From assembly GCA_028290545.1 (NCBI GenBank), contig JAQGJP010000029.1, positions 1 to 64,000 on the forward strand: DNA of 64,000 bases, in the 5' to 3' direction. Positions within the stretch are counted from its first letter, which is position 1. Each line of letters begins with the position of its first letter. Source of the DNA: Rhizobium sp. (GTDB lineage: Bacteria > Pseudomonadota > Alphaproteobacteria > Rhizobiales > Rhizobiaceae). The notes beneath the pieces are model-generated. The model ran no database searches and was not told the DNA's origin. It saw only the letters and a program-made list of their open reading frames with translations. Position numbers and translations under genes: made by a program. Positions 35,067 through 43,867 of the stretch are shown in pieces.

Positions 35067-38000
35067 ATGACGATCAAGACGGAAAAAGACGAGGTGGCCG
35101 AGAACGCCTACAAGGCGCTTGAGGAAGCTCTCGCCATCAATTTCCAGGAAAACCGCCCGCAGGGCGGCCTTGATCCTCGGGAGGGCAAATTGTCTGATGT
35201 AGCCAACCAATCCGCAAAACAAGCCGGCAAGGATGCTGGTCGTTCTGAGGAAATCGCTCGCGCCCTCGCTCCGGAGCCCGGACCGAAATCGCCATCGCAC
35301 AAGCCGGCCAATGACCAGCGGCCGACCGCCAACGTCAATACCGTGCGCAGCATCGACGTGCCCAAGTCATCCAATCCGACACGGATAGCAGCGATCATCT
35401 CGTTGTTGTGGATATTGCTCGGCATCGGCACGGCGCATCTTCTCTATGCACCCGCTATCTGGCAGATCCGCTCGATGCAGGATCTCGTCGCCGTTCCCGG
35501 CGCACTGGCGATCATCGTCAGCACGGTCTTCCCGATCTTCGTGTTCTTTGCTTTCGCCACCATGATTGCCCGCGCCCATGAATTGCGGGCGGCAGCCCGC
35601 TCGATGGCCGAAGTTGCCCTGCGGCTCGCAGAGCCGGAAAATGCCGCCGCCGAGCGTATCATGTCGGTCGGCCAGGCGGTTCGTCGTGAAGTGACGGCCA
35701 TGAACGAAGGCATCGAACGGACCATTGCCCGGGCGTCCGAGCTCGAAACGCTGGTGCATTCCGAAGTCAACGCGCTGGAGCGCAGTTATACCGACAACGA
35801 ACTGCGCGTGCGCAGCCTGGTGCAGGAACTCGGCTCGGAGCGTGAGGCTATCATCGGTCACGCGGAACGCGTCCGGTCTTCGATTTCCAGCGCCCATGAC
35901 CAGCTTCGGGAAGAACTGTCGACCGCCGGCACCAATATCGCCAAGAACATCGCGACATCCGGCGAAGCCGTCGCCCAGATGATCGACACCCAGGCCGCGA
36001 TCATCATGCAGCGGACCGGCAATGCCGCCAATTCGATCGGCACGGTGCTCTCGGGCAAGACGGAGAACCTTGTCGCGGCCCTCAATACCTCCGGTCTGGC
36101 GCTCGCCGGCGAGTTCGACTCGCGGATCGAAGCATTGGGCGCAGCGCTCAGCGAACGCGGCAAGTCGCTGCTGTCCGAATTCGAGACGCGTGCATCCGTG
36201 CTCGATGCCAATACCGAAAAGCTCAACGCGGCACTGCAGGAGCGGACGCGCCAGCTCAACGAGACGCTCATTGCGAGGACTCGGCAGATCAACGAATCCC
36301 TGACCTCGGGCGGGCAGACGATCATATCCAGCCTCGATGGGGTGCTGAACACGCTGAATTCCTCTCTCGATGAAAAGAGCGCAAGCTTCCGTCAGTCGCT
36401 GAAGACAACCGCCGACGAAGCGGTCATGGATCTCGACCTGCGCTCCGGCTTCTTCGATGAAAAGCTGCGCTCGTCGGTCGATCTGGTCTCGTCCGCCTTC
36501 GATGGGCGCCTGACGGAATTCGCCGATGCTTTTGACAAGCGATCCGGTTCGCTGGACGCCAAGCTGTCCGAGAGCCTCGCCCGTATCAACGACTCACTCG
36601 GCAGTGGCAAGGATGCGCTCGACGGTATCCTGAATTCGTCACTCGAACGGCTGGAATCCTCGTTCACCGGCCAGTCGCTGGCGCTGGAGACCGCGCTTGG
36701 CACGGGTCAGGAATATATCGAAATGTCGCTCGACAGCAAGGTCGGCGAGATCACCCAGGTCATTGGTCGCGCCAACGAGCAACTCAATACCGGCTTTGGC
36801 GTCAAGGCGGACGAACTGGCCGCCAAGATCACCGACCGGACGGATGCAATTACGTCTGCCATCACCATCGGCCACGACAGGATGTCGTCACTTCTCGACA
36901 ACAATGCGTCCGGCATCGCCACCGCGTTCGAGGAGACGCATCGCAAGCTCGACGATACGATCAGCGGCGGCCATCAGAAGATCGCCAGCCTGCTCGACGA
37001 ACGCTCGACGGCCTTCGACAGAGCTTTCACCACGAATCGCGAGCGGCTCGAAGGCACGGTGACCGGTGGTCACCAGAAGATGGCGTCATTGCTTGACGCA
37101 CAATCGGATGCATTCGAAACCGCCTTTGCCAGGAGCCATGAGCGGCTGGAAAACGCCGTTTCCGGCGGTCACGAGAAGATCGCCACGCTGCTTGAGGACA
37201 AGTCGACGGCGATCGAATCGTCCTTCAGGGGAAACCACGAGCGGCTTGAGACGGCTATCGGACGCGGCACCGAACTGATTACCGGCAGCGTCGAGGATGC
37301 ACGCTCGCGCCTTTCGAAGACCTTGGGCGAAAGCGCGATCACCATCGCCGCAACTCTTGGCGAAAACCACAAGCGCATTGATGACACGCTTTCCGAGCGG
37401 ACGGCCGCCATGGCTGAGATCCTGCAGGAGCGCAGCGCAAGTCTGTCCTCGACCCTGCAGGATGGCACGTCAAACCTTTCGGGCATACTCGGCGATGGCA
37501 GCGCAGGCATAGCCGATATTCTGCAGCAGCGGAGTGCGGGTCTGTCGGGCATTTTCCAGCAGGGCAGCGCGGGTCTGTCGACCATTCTGGAGGATGGCAA
37601 CAGCGGTCTGGCCGGCATCCTGCAGGATGGTACCGCCGGTCTGGCCGGCATATTCCAGGACGGCACTACGGGCCTGTCGAAAATCGTGCGCGACGGCAGC
37701 GCCGGAATTTCCGAAATCCTCAGCGACCGCAGTGCGGGCCTCGCCGACAGCCTGCAACAAGCCACCACTGATCTGTCCGGAATCCTTAAGGACAGCAGTG
37801 CGGGCCTGTCGAATATCGTGCGCGACGGCAGCGCCGGAATTTCCGAAATCCTCAGCGACCGCAGCGCTGGCATCGCCGACAGCCTGCAGCAAGGCACGTC
37901 GGCGCTTTCCGGCATTCTCGATCGCCGCAGCACCGATATCGCCAGCAACTTGCAGCGAGGAACAACCGAGATTGCCGGAATTCTGGAGCAGCGCAGCGCC

Positions 38001-41000
38001 GATATCGCCAGCAACCTTCGCGAGAGCACGGAAGGCTTGTCAGGCATTCTGGAGCAGCGCAGCGCGCAGATGGCCGACATTGTCGATCGCGGCACCGCGC
38101 GCATCGATCAGTCGACCGGGGCTGCGACGCGCGAAATCGAGAATACGCTGACATCGACGGTCAGGGAGATCACCTCCGCCCTCGACAATGGCAGCGCCGA
38201 CCTCTCGATCCAGCTTGCCTCGACGCATGAGCTCATTCGCGCCACGCTCGAGGACCGCACCCAGGCCATCACGATCGCGCTGGAGGAAGGCCGAAAGCAG
38301 ATTGACGAAACGCTGCACGACCAGGCCACCACGATCGGCACCAGTATCGCCATGGGCGCCAGCATGCTGGAAATGTCCTTCGAGGACGGCGAGAGCCGGA
38401 TTCGCGAGACTGTCGAGAAAAGCACGCGCGCGATCACCGATACCGTCGATTCCGCAGCGATCGGCATGACCGGCGCGATTGCCGACCAGACGGCAACGCT
38501 GTCGCAGGCCATGGCACGCAGTGCCGACGACCTGGAGGCCAGCGCCGCCCGTTTTGCGGAACGGATCGAAAGCCGCGAGAAAAACCTCAGGCAGGTCTTG
38601 GATGCCACCGCCGATTCTCTCGACGAACGCATGCAGGCCAGCTCGCTCGCATTTTCGAACGGCTCGAAGAAGATCGAGGATGTCCTGAGCGAGCGTGAGG
38701 CTAGTCTCGTCGCTGCCATCAACGGCATCGCGGAAACGCTGGATGAACGCCTTGTCAACACCGCATCCGGCATCACTTCGGGTGTCGAGGCAAATTATGA
38801 CGCCATGCGCCACACGCTCGGCGACAGTGCTCTTACTCTGAACCAGATGGCCGAGCGGCTGATCACCCAGATTGGCTCACATCGCGACGCCCTGCGCGAA
38901 ACCATCGACGCAAGCGGGGCATCGCTCGACGACAGGCTTCAGAATGGCGCGGCAAACATGCTGTCCAACATCATGATGCTGGATATGAAGCTGGAGGAGC
39001 GCGAAGCCGCGCTCAGGGACGCGATCACCGCCAGCGCGGCGGAACTCGACCGCGTCATCACTGCCAGCACCGGCACGCTCGCCGACCGTTTCGGCGACAA
39101 GGCCAGCGAAATCTCGCGTGCCGCCGATGCATTCTCCGACCGCATCGAGAACACCCTCACCTCCGTCACGCAGCGCTTCGACGAGACCGGCGGCCGCATC
39201 CTGACGAGCTTCGACAAGCTGGAAACCGGCATACACACCGATGCCGGCCGCTTTGCCGACGCAATCGATCAGGCGGGAAGCAACCTGCGTGATCTGGTCG
39301 AGGGGCAGTTGCAGAATTTCGACCAGATCGCCGGATCCGGGGCAGCCCGTATCGCCGAGACTTTCGAGACACGTACTGCCAGCATTGCCGAGACGCTGAA
39401 TGCCGGTGCCTCGACCATCGCCGAGGCACTCGACGCGCGCGCGGCAGGCATTGCCGAAACGCTTGATAGCCGCGTGGCGAATATCGCCGAAACGCTCGAT
39501 ACGCGCACTGTCCTCATCGCTGAAACGCTTGACGTCAGCACTGCCAATATTGCCGAGACTTTCGACAGCCGCACCGCAAAGGTCGATGAACGGCTCTCGA
39601 CCATGGATCGCGCGCTTGGCATCGGTCTCGACAACGTCTCGAGGATGATCGACGGCAAAGCCGCCGGATTGGCCACCACGCTGCGGACGGCTGTTATCGA
39701 TGCTTCGCAGAACATGGATGAGGGCGCCACCCGTGCGATCGAATCGATTGCCAACAAGGGCATGGAATATGCCGATGAAATGGCGGCACGCAGCGCGGGA
39801 TTCTCCAATCGCCTCTCGGAAGAAGCGGACGCGTTCTCCGGCCGGCTCTCCGGCGAGGCCGACGTCTTTGCCGGCCGCCTGTCGTCCGATGCATATTCGT
39901 TCAGCGACAGGCTTTCGAACACCGCTGACCGATATGTCGCGAGACTCTCGCAGGAAACTGATGCGCTCACTGGCAAACTGTCCACCGGCGCCGATGCCTA
40001 TGCCGAGAGACTTGCGCAGAAAACAGAGATGCTGACGGGCAAACTGTCCACCGGCGCCAATACCTATGCCGAAAGGCTCTCGCAGGAAACAGAGGCGTTG
40101 ACCGGCAAGCTGGCCGCCGGCGCCGATGCCTATGCCGAAAGGCTCTCGCAGGAAACAGTGGCGTTGACCGGCAAGCTCGCCGCCGGCGCCGATACCTATG
40201 CCGAAAGGCTCTCGCAGGAAACAGAGGCGTTGACCGGCAAGCTCGCCACCAATGCGGACGCGTATGCAGCACGGCTGTCGCAGGAAACAGAGGCGTTGAC
40301 CGGCAAGCTTGCGACCAACGCGGACGCTTTCAGCAACAGGCTGACGACCCAGAGCGAGACGTTTACAAGCCGCTTATCGACCGAGGCGGGTGCGTTCACC
40401 GACAATCTCGAAACGCGGGCGACGGAGTATTCCGAGCGGCTTTCGACCGAGGTCGCAAGCTATTCCGGCACGCTTTCCGAGCAGACCGACAATCTGGCGC
40501 GATCGCTTGCCCGCAATGCCGGCGAATTTGCGACCCGTGTCGGCGCTGCCAGCACAAAGGTAGCGGCAGACGCTGCTGCCATACACGACAGCATGGATGT
40601 CGCGGAAAAGGCGCTCGCTGCCCGCAACGATGCCATCCGTTCCACGCTGGACGACCGGACACGTGAACTGAATTCGATGCTTGCCGCGCGTTCCTCGGAG
40701 CTCGCGCGCATCATCGACGAGAAGGCACGGCCAGCCGCCGCTAGCATCTCCGACATCAGCCGCGACGCGGTCGAGCGGATCAGCCAGGCGGTCCAGGAGG
40801 GGGCAAACACGCTGCGCTCCGAGAATACCACTCTGCTTAATGCCATCGCATCGCGCACGGAAGAGACGGCGCGCACTGTGGGCAACGCGGAACAATCCCT
40901 GCGGACAACCGTGCTCGACCTTGTGAACGCGCTTGACCAGAGCAGCTCGGGCATTCAAAAGCTGGTCACGGATACCGGCGTCAATCTGAACGCGATCGAC

Positions 41001-42782
41001 GAGGCACTCAACACCAGTGCCGATCGCTTTGCCGATACCGCAGCCCGCGCTTCGGATTCTTTCAGCGCATCTACACGCCTGCTCGAGGGCAATGCCGACC
41101 GGCTTTCCAACGTCTCGAGCGAAACATTGTCGCAGATCGGCAGCATCGTCGGGCGTTTCGACGACCATTCGAAGGTGCTTGGACAGGCGTCGGATCTGCT
41201 TTCCGCAGCGCAGTCCAACCTCGTGTCGACGCTCGAAGAACGCGAAGATGCGCTGCAGACCCTCGCGGTCGGTCTTCTCCGTCGCTCGGAGGAAATCGAG
41301 AACACCATGCGTTCTCTCGCTGGTCTGGTGGAAGCCGCCTTCGACCGGGCCGAAAACCGCTCCGGCCAGATGTCGACCAACCTCAGGAGTGGTGTGCAGG
41401 CCTCGTTCGCGGAAATCGGCAAGATTCTCGGCGATACCGAAAAGCGTGCGACCAGCATGGCGGAATCGATGCGCACATCGATCTCTTCCGCCGCAACGGA
41501 CGCCTCCGCGTCCGTACAAGCAACGCTCGCAAAGGCCAGCGAAAGCGCCGAGGAGGTCGCATCCCGCCTGCGTGGCAGCGTGTCCTCGTCGCTCGCCGAT
41601 GTCGACCGCCAACTGGGCGAAACCGGCAAGCGCTCGGCTGCGACCGCCAACCAGCTTCGCGATGCGCTCAAAGAAGCCATCGATGAGGCCGTGGGCCGCT
41701 TCTCCGGCGCCACCGACGAGATCCGCCGCACTGCCGGCGAGATCCGCAAGGAACTGACCGACACCCGCGCCGAACTCAAGCGGGGCGCCTTCGATCTGCC
41801 CGAGGAAGCCAAGGAAAATGCCGCACAGATGCGCCGCGCGGTTGCCGAACAGGTACGCGCGCTGCAGGAGCTTACCGGCATTATCGGCGTCTCTTCTGCG
41901 CATCTCGAAACCCCGAAGGCCGTGCGGCACGAAACGGTGGCGCGGCCAGAGCCCGTTCGCCCGGAACCCGCTCGACAAGAGCCTGTGCGTCAGGAACCCG
42001 TTCGGCAGGAGACTGTGCGTCAGGAAATCATCCGCCAGGAGCCGGTGCAGCCGCGCCGCGAGCCGGTCGTCGCCGTACGTCAGCCCGAAATCAAGCCGGC
42101 GGTACGCGAAGAGGACGTGCGCGCGGCAGCCGTCATTGCCGAGCGTCCAAAGCGGACCGAGCCTGTCGTCGAGCAACGATCTGCTCTGGAGCGCCCCGCA
42201 CAAGAGCCGCTTGGCCTGCGTGGAACCCTTGGTACTGAGCGTCGCGCGCAGCCCGCGCAGATCCAGCCGCGGGAAGTCGCTCGTCCGGTAACACCTGAGG
42301 CGGCACCACGTCGCGACGAAAACCAGGGCTGGATCAGCGATCTCCTACGCAACGCATCGCGCGAGGAAAACGAGGAGCAGGCTCGCCCGGTCGCGACAGC
42401 GCAGCCTGCCGCCCGTCCGGACAGCCGCAATCCGCGCCATGTCGTCGAATCGCTAAATTCGCTGTCGGTCGATATCGCCCGCGCCATCGATCACGATGCT
42501 TCGGTGGAACTCTGGCGCCGCTATCAGCGCGGTGAACGGGATGTCTTCACCCGCCGTCTCTATACGCTGAAGGGCCAGCAGACCTTTGACGAGATCAAGC
42601 GAAAATATGACCGCGAGCCGGAATTCCGCACTGCAGTCGATCGCTACATCAACGATTTCGAGAAACTGCTGGCCGACGTCGCCCGCAATGATCGGGACAA
42701 GGCGCTGACCCAGAGCTACCTGACGTCCGATACCGGCAAGGTCTATACGATGCTGGCGCACGCAGCCGGCCGGTTCTCTTAA
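35067..42782 (+). CDS. Growth-pole-ring-type giant coiled-coil membrane protein
   Basis: 2571 residues. By architecture this is a homologue of GPR (Agrobacterium tumefaciens) / RgsE (Sinorhizobium meliloti), which forms a ring at the growing pole and is needed for unipolar elongation. Order of parts: polar N-terminus (1-105); two membrane segments, about 107-128 (IAAIISLLWILLGIGTAHLL) and 141-166 (VAVPGALAIIVSTVFPIFVF); about 2100 residues of helical, apolipoprotein-like 11-residue repeats; a proline/glutamine/arginine-rich linker with repeated RQEPVRQE (about 2292-2348); and a conserved C-terminal helical domain (about 2452-2571, with SVELWRRYQRGERDVFTRRL). The start is the ATG at 35067 with GAGG upstream. 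Several repeat blocks are nearly identical at the DNA level. It is longer than the A. tumefaciens protein (about 2100 residues as I recall). Confidence 0.88.
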   Translation: MTIKTEKDEVAENAYKALEEALAINFQENRPQGGLDPREGKLSDVANQSAKQAGKDAGRSEEIARALAPEPGPKSPSHKPANDQRPTANVNTVRSIDVPKSSNPTRIAAIISLLWILLGIGTAHLLYAPAIWQIRSMQDLVAVPGALAIIVSTVFPIFVFFAFATMIARAHELRAAARSMAEVALRLAEPENAAAERIMSVGQAVRREVTAMNEGIERTIARASELETLVHSEVNALERSYTDNELRVRSLVQELGSEREAIIGHAERVRSSISSAHDQLREELSTAGTNIAKNIATSGEAVAQMIDTQAAIIMQRTGNAANSIGTVLSGKTENLVAALNTSGLALAGEFDSRIEALGAALSERGKSLLSEFETRASVLDANTEKLNAALQERTRQLNETLIARTRQINESLTSGGQTIISSLDGVLNTLNSSLDEKSASFRQSLKTTADEAVMDLDLRSGFFDEKLRSSVDLVSSAFDGRLTEFADAFDKRSGSLDAKLSESLARINDSLGSGKDALDGILNSSLERLESSFTGQSLALETALGTGQEYIEMSLDSKVGEITQVIGRANEQLNTGFGVKADELAAKITDRTDAITSAITIGHDRMSSLLDNNASGIATAFEETHRKLDDTISGGHQKIASLLDERSTAFDRAFTTNRERLEGTVTGGHQKMASLLDAQSDAFETAFARSHERLENAVSGGHEKIATLLEDKSTAIESSFRGNHERLETAIGRGTELITGSVEDARSRLSKTLGESAITIAATLGENHKRIDDTLSERTAAMAEILQERSASLSSTLQDGTSNLSGILGDGSAGIADILQQRSAGLSGIFQQGSAGLSTILEDGNSGLAGILQDGTAGLAGIFQDGTTGLSKIVRDGSAGISEILSDRSAGLADSLQQATTDLSGILKDSSAGLSNIVRDGSAGISEILSDRSAGIADSLQQGTSALSGILDRRSTDIASNLQRGTTEIAGILEQRSADIASNLRESTEGLSGILEQRSAQMADIVDRGTARIDQSTGAATREIENTLTSTVREITSALDNGSADLSIQLASTHELIRATLEDRTQAITIALEEGRKQIDETLHDQATTIGTSIAMGASMLEMSFEDGESRIRETVEKSTRAITDTVDSAAIGMTGAIADQTATLSQAMARSADDLEASAARFAERIESREKNLRQVLDATADSLDERMQASSLAFSNGSKKIEDVLSEREASLVAAINGIAETLDERLVNTASGITSGVEANYDAMRHTLGDSALTLNQMAERLITQIGSHRDALRETIDASGASLDDRLQNGAANMLSNIMMLDMKLEEREAALRDAITASAAELDRVITASTGTLADRFGDKASEISRAADAFSDRIENTLTSVTQRFDETGGRILTSFDKLETGIHTDAGRFADAIDQAGSNLRDLVEGQLQNFDQIAGSGAARIAETFETRTASIAETLNAGASTIAEALDARAAGIAETLDSRVANIAETLDTRTVLIAETLDVSTANIAETFDSRTAKVDERLSTMDRALGIGLDNVSRMIDGKAAGLATTLRTAVIDASQNMDEGATRAIESIANKGMEYADEMAARSAGFSNRLSEEADAFSGRLSGEADVFAGRLSSDAYSFSDRLSNTADRYVARLSQETDALTGKLSTGADAYAERLAQKTEMLTGKLSTGANTYAERLSQETEALTGKLAAGADAYAERLSQETVALTGKLAAGADTYAERLSQETEALTGKLATNADAYAARLSQETEALTGKLATNADAFSNRLTTQSETFTSRLSTEAGAFTDNLETRATEYSERLSTEVASYSGTLSEQTDNLARSLARNAGEFATRVGAASTKVAADAAAIHDSMDVAEKALAARNDAIRSTLDDRTRELNSMLAARSSELARIIDEKARPAAASISDISRDAVERISQAVQEGANTLRSENTTLLNAIASRTEETARTVGNAEQSLRTTVLDLVNALDQSSSGIQKLVTDTGVNLNAIDEALNTSADRFADTAARASDSFSASTRLLEGNADRLSNVSSETLSQIGSIVGRFDDHSKVLGQASDLLSAAQSNLVSTLEEREDALQTLAVGLLRRSEEIENTMRSLAGLVEAAFDRAENRSGQMSTNLRSGVQASFAEIGKILGDTEKRATSMAESMRTSISSAATDASASVQATLAKASESAEEVASRLRGSVSSSLADVDRQLGETGKRSAATANQLRDALKEAIDEAVGRFSGATDEIRRTAGEIRKELTDTRAELKRGAFDLPEEAKENAAQMRRAVAEQVRALQELTGIIGVSSAHLETPKAVRHETVARPEPVRPEPARQEPVRQEPVRQETVRQEIIRQEPVQPRREPVVAVRQPEIKPAVREEDVRAAAVIAERPKRTEPVVEQRSALERPAQEPLGLRGTLGTERRAQPAQIQPREVARPVTPEAAPRRDENQGWISDLLRNASREENEEQARPVATAQPAARPDSRNPRHVVESLNSLSVDIARAIDHDASVELWRRYQRGERDVFTRRLYTLKGQQTFDEIKRKYDREPEFRTAVDRYINDFEKLLADVARNDRDKALTQSYLTSDTGKVYTMLAHAAGRFS
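36924..37281 (+). repeat. Degenerate 99-bp repeats within the growth-pole gene
   Basis: Three to four copies of a 33-residue unit of the type GGHQKIASLLDERSTAFDRA followed by a helix ending in ERLE. The unit equals three 11-residue repeats. Confidence 0.7.
37389..38114 (+). repeat. 22 tandem 33-bp (11-residue) repeats
   Basis: Units such as LQQRSAGLSGI, FQQGSAGLSTI, LEDGNSGLAGI and VRDGSAGISEI follow each other without a break. The 11-residue period gives an amphipathic helix typical of apolipoprotein-like or right-handed coiled coils. Some stretches are duplicated almost exactly (VRDGSAGISEILSDRSAG occurs twice). Confidence 0.9.
39363..39593 (+). repeat. Seven 33-bp repeats of the IAET type
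   Basis: Units such as LDSRVANIAET and LDTRTVLIAET, again with an 11-residue period, inside the growth-pole gene. Confidence 0.88.
39942..40337 (+). repeat. Six near-identical 66-bp repeats
   Basis: Units of 22 residues (two 11-mers) of the form RLSQETEALTGKLAAGADAYAE. The DNA of neighbouring units is almost identical, so this block is the most likely to expand or contract by slippage or recombination. Confidence 0.92.
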
Positions 42783-42807
42783 GCGCCATTCCAAATCAAC
42801 CATCAAG

Positions 42808-42831
42808 AGGCCGTGTCATGCGGCCTTTTTC
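42808..42831 (+). terminator. Terminator of the growth-pole gene
   Basis: AGGCCG / CGGCCT stem with a 7-base loop followed by TTTTT, 25 bp after the stop and just before the DUF1801 gene. Confidence 0.85.
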
Positions 42832-42847
42832 TTGAGCGGAGATATCG

Positions 42848-43246
42848 ATGGCGAAAGTAATCAGCGACGGTAAAGACGCTGTCGATCAATTTCTGAGGAC
42901 ACTCGACCATCCGCGCCAGTCAGACATCGAGACGCTGCGGTCGATTATTCTAGATGCCGATCCCGCGATTTCCGAAAAGGTGAAATGGAATGCACCAAGC
43001 TTTTATTTCAGGGACGATTTCGCAACGATGAAACTCAGGCCCGATGCAACGCTGCAACTGATCATGCATACCGGCGCCAAGACCAGGCAAAGCGCCATTT
43101 GCAAAAGTGCAATCGAGGATTCCAACAGACTGTTGACTTGGGTCGCTGATGATCGCTGCGTCATCACATTCGATCCCGGCGAGGATGTCCTCGCCAAACC
43201 GGCGGACTTGCAGAACATTGTTCGTCAATGGATTGCATTGATCTGA
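42848..43246 (+). CDS. DUF1801 domain protein
   Basis: A 132-residue cytoplasmic protein of the YdhG/DUF1801 fold. Landmarks are SEKVKWNAPSFYFRDDFATM and LIMHTGAKT. A molecular role is not established. GGAGATATCG precedes the ATG. It is separated from the giant gene by a terminator and converges with the lipoprotein gene (3-bp gap). Confidence 0.87.
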   Translation: MAKVISDGKDAVDQFLRTLDHPRQSDIETLRSIILDADPAISEKVKWNAPSFYFRDDFATMKLRPDATLQLIMHTGAKTRQSAICKSAIEDSNRLLTWVADDRCVITFDPGEDVLAKPADLQNIVRQWIALI

Positions 43247-43249
43247 CGA

Positions 43250-43867
43250 TCAGATCGATTTCAGCGTCCAGCCGACGATATCAGCGGTTACCTTGGCAAA
43301 GGCGGCATCCAGCGCGGCAATGAAAGCGGGATTGCCCGCGCCATTGACCGGAGCCGTCGCCGAGAATACCCGCTGAGCCCGGACGGATCCATTGCGGTCA
43401 TTGAGGATTTTGACCGAAATCTCGACATTGGCATGATCGCCGCCGGTGGTCTCGATCTGGAAGGCGCGGATGTCGGTAACCACCTGAAAATCGATCGCCA
43501 GTCCCTCGCCCGGCTTGCCGACGCCGCCGAGCTTGCCGGAATTCTCATAGGCTTCGACGAGCTTGGCTTGCACCATTTTCGGCAGCCGGTCGCTCCATCG
43601 GGCTTCGCTGAGATACTGGATTTCAGATTGCGTGACACGGATGACGATCTGCTCGGAGTCGAGTGCCTTCAGCGCCGCGGGCTCGGGAATCAGTATCTGC
43701 TTGTTCTTCGCCTTCGGACCGGCAATTTCGGGCATGGCTGACAGTGCGAAAGTGTCGTCCTTCGCCTTGCCGCCGCAACTGCTCAATCCGATCAGGGCCA
43801 GGACCAGAATTGACGCCCGGCCCGCCCACAGAATCGCATTCACTCCCATACCCGCCCCATGCCCCAT
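43250..43867 (-). CDS. ABC-type transport auxiliary lipoprotein (PqiC/MlaX-like)
   Basis: A 205-residue lipoprotein. The lipobox is LSSC after a hydrophobic stretch (ASILVLALIGLSSC). The mature part carries IVIRVTQSEIQYLSEARWSDRLP, typical of the PqiC/YmbA-like family that works with MCE transport systems. The TAATG overlap with the upstream MCE gene suggests coupling; an ATG at 43849 with a GGGGCGGG site is an alternative start. It is the last gene of the Mla-type operon, and the product is probably anchored in the outer membrane facing the periplasm. Confidence 0.9.
   Translation of the reverse strand: MGHGAGMGVNAILWAGRASILVLALIGLSSCGGKAKDDTFALSAMPEIAGPKAKNKQILIPEPAALKALDSEQIVIRVTQSEIQYLSEARWSDRLPKMVQAKLVEAYENSGKLGGVGKPGEGLAIDFQVVTDIRAFQIETTGGDHANVEISVKILNDRNGSVRAQRVFSATAPVNGAGNPAFIAALDAAFAKVTADIVGWTLKSI

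Noticed and set aside
36924-40337. CRISPR-like or mobile repeats
   Set aside because: The tandem repeats are in frame within one coding sequence, have no spacers, and encode 11-residue helical units.
40374-42203. 609-codon frame opposite the growth-pole gene
   Set aside because: A mirror of the repetitive codons in a real, conserved gene, without its own ribosome site or motifs.
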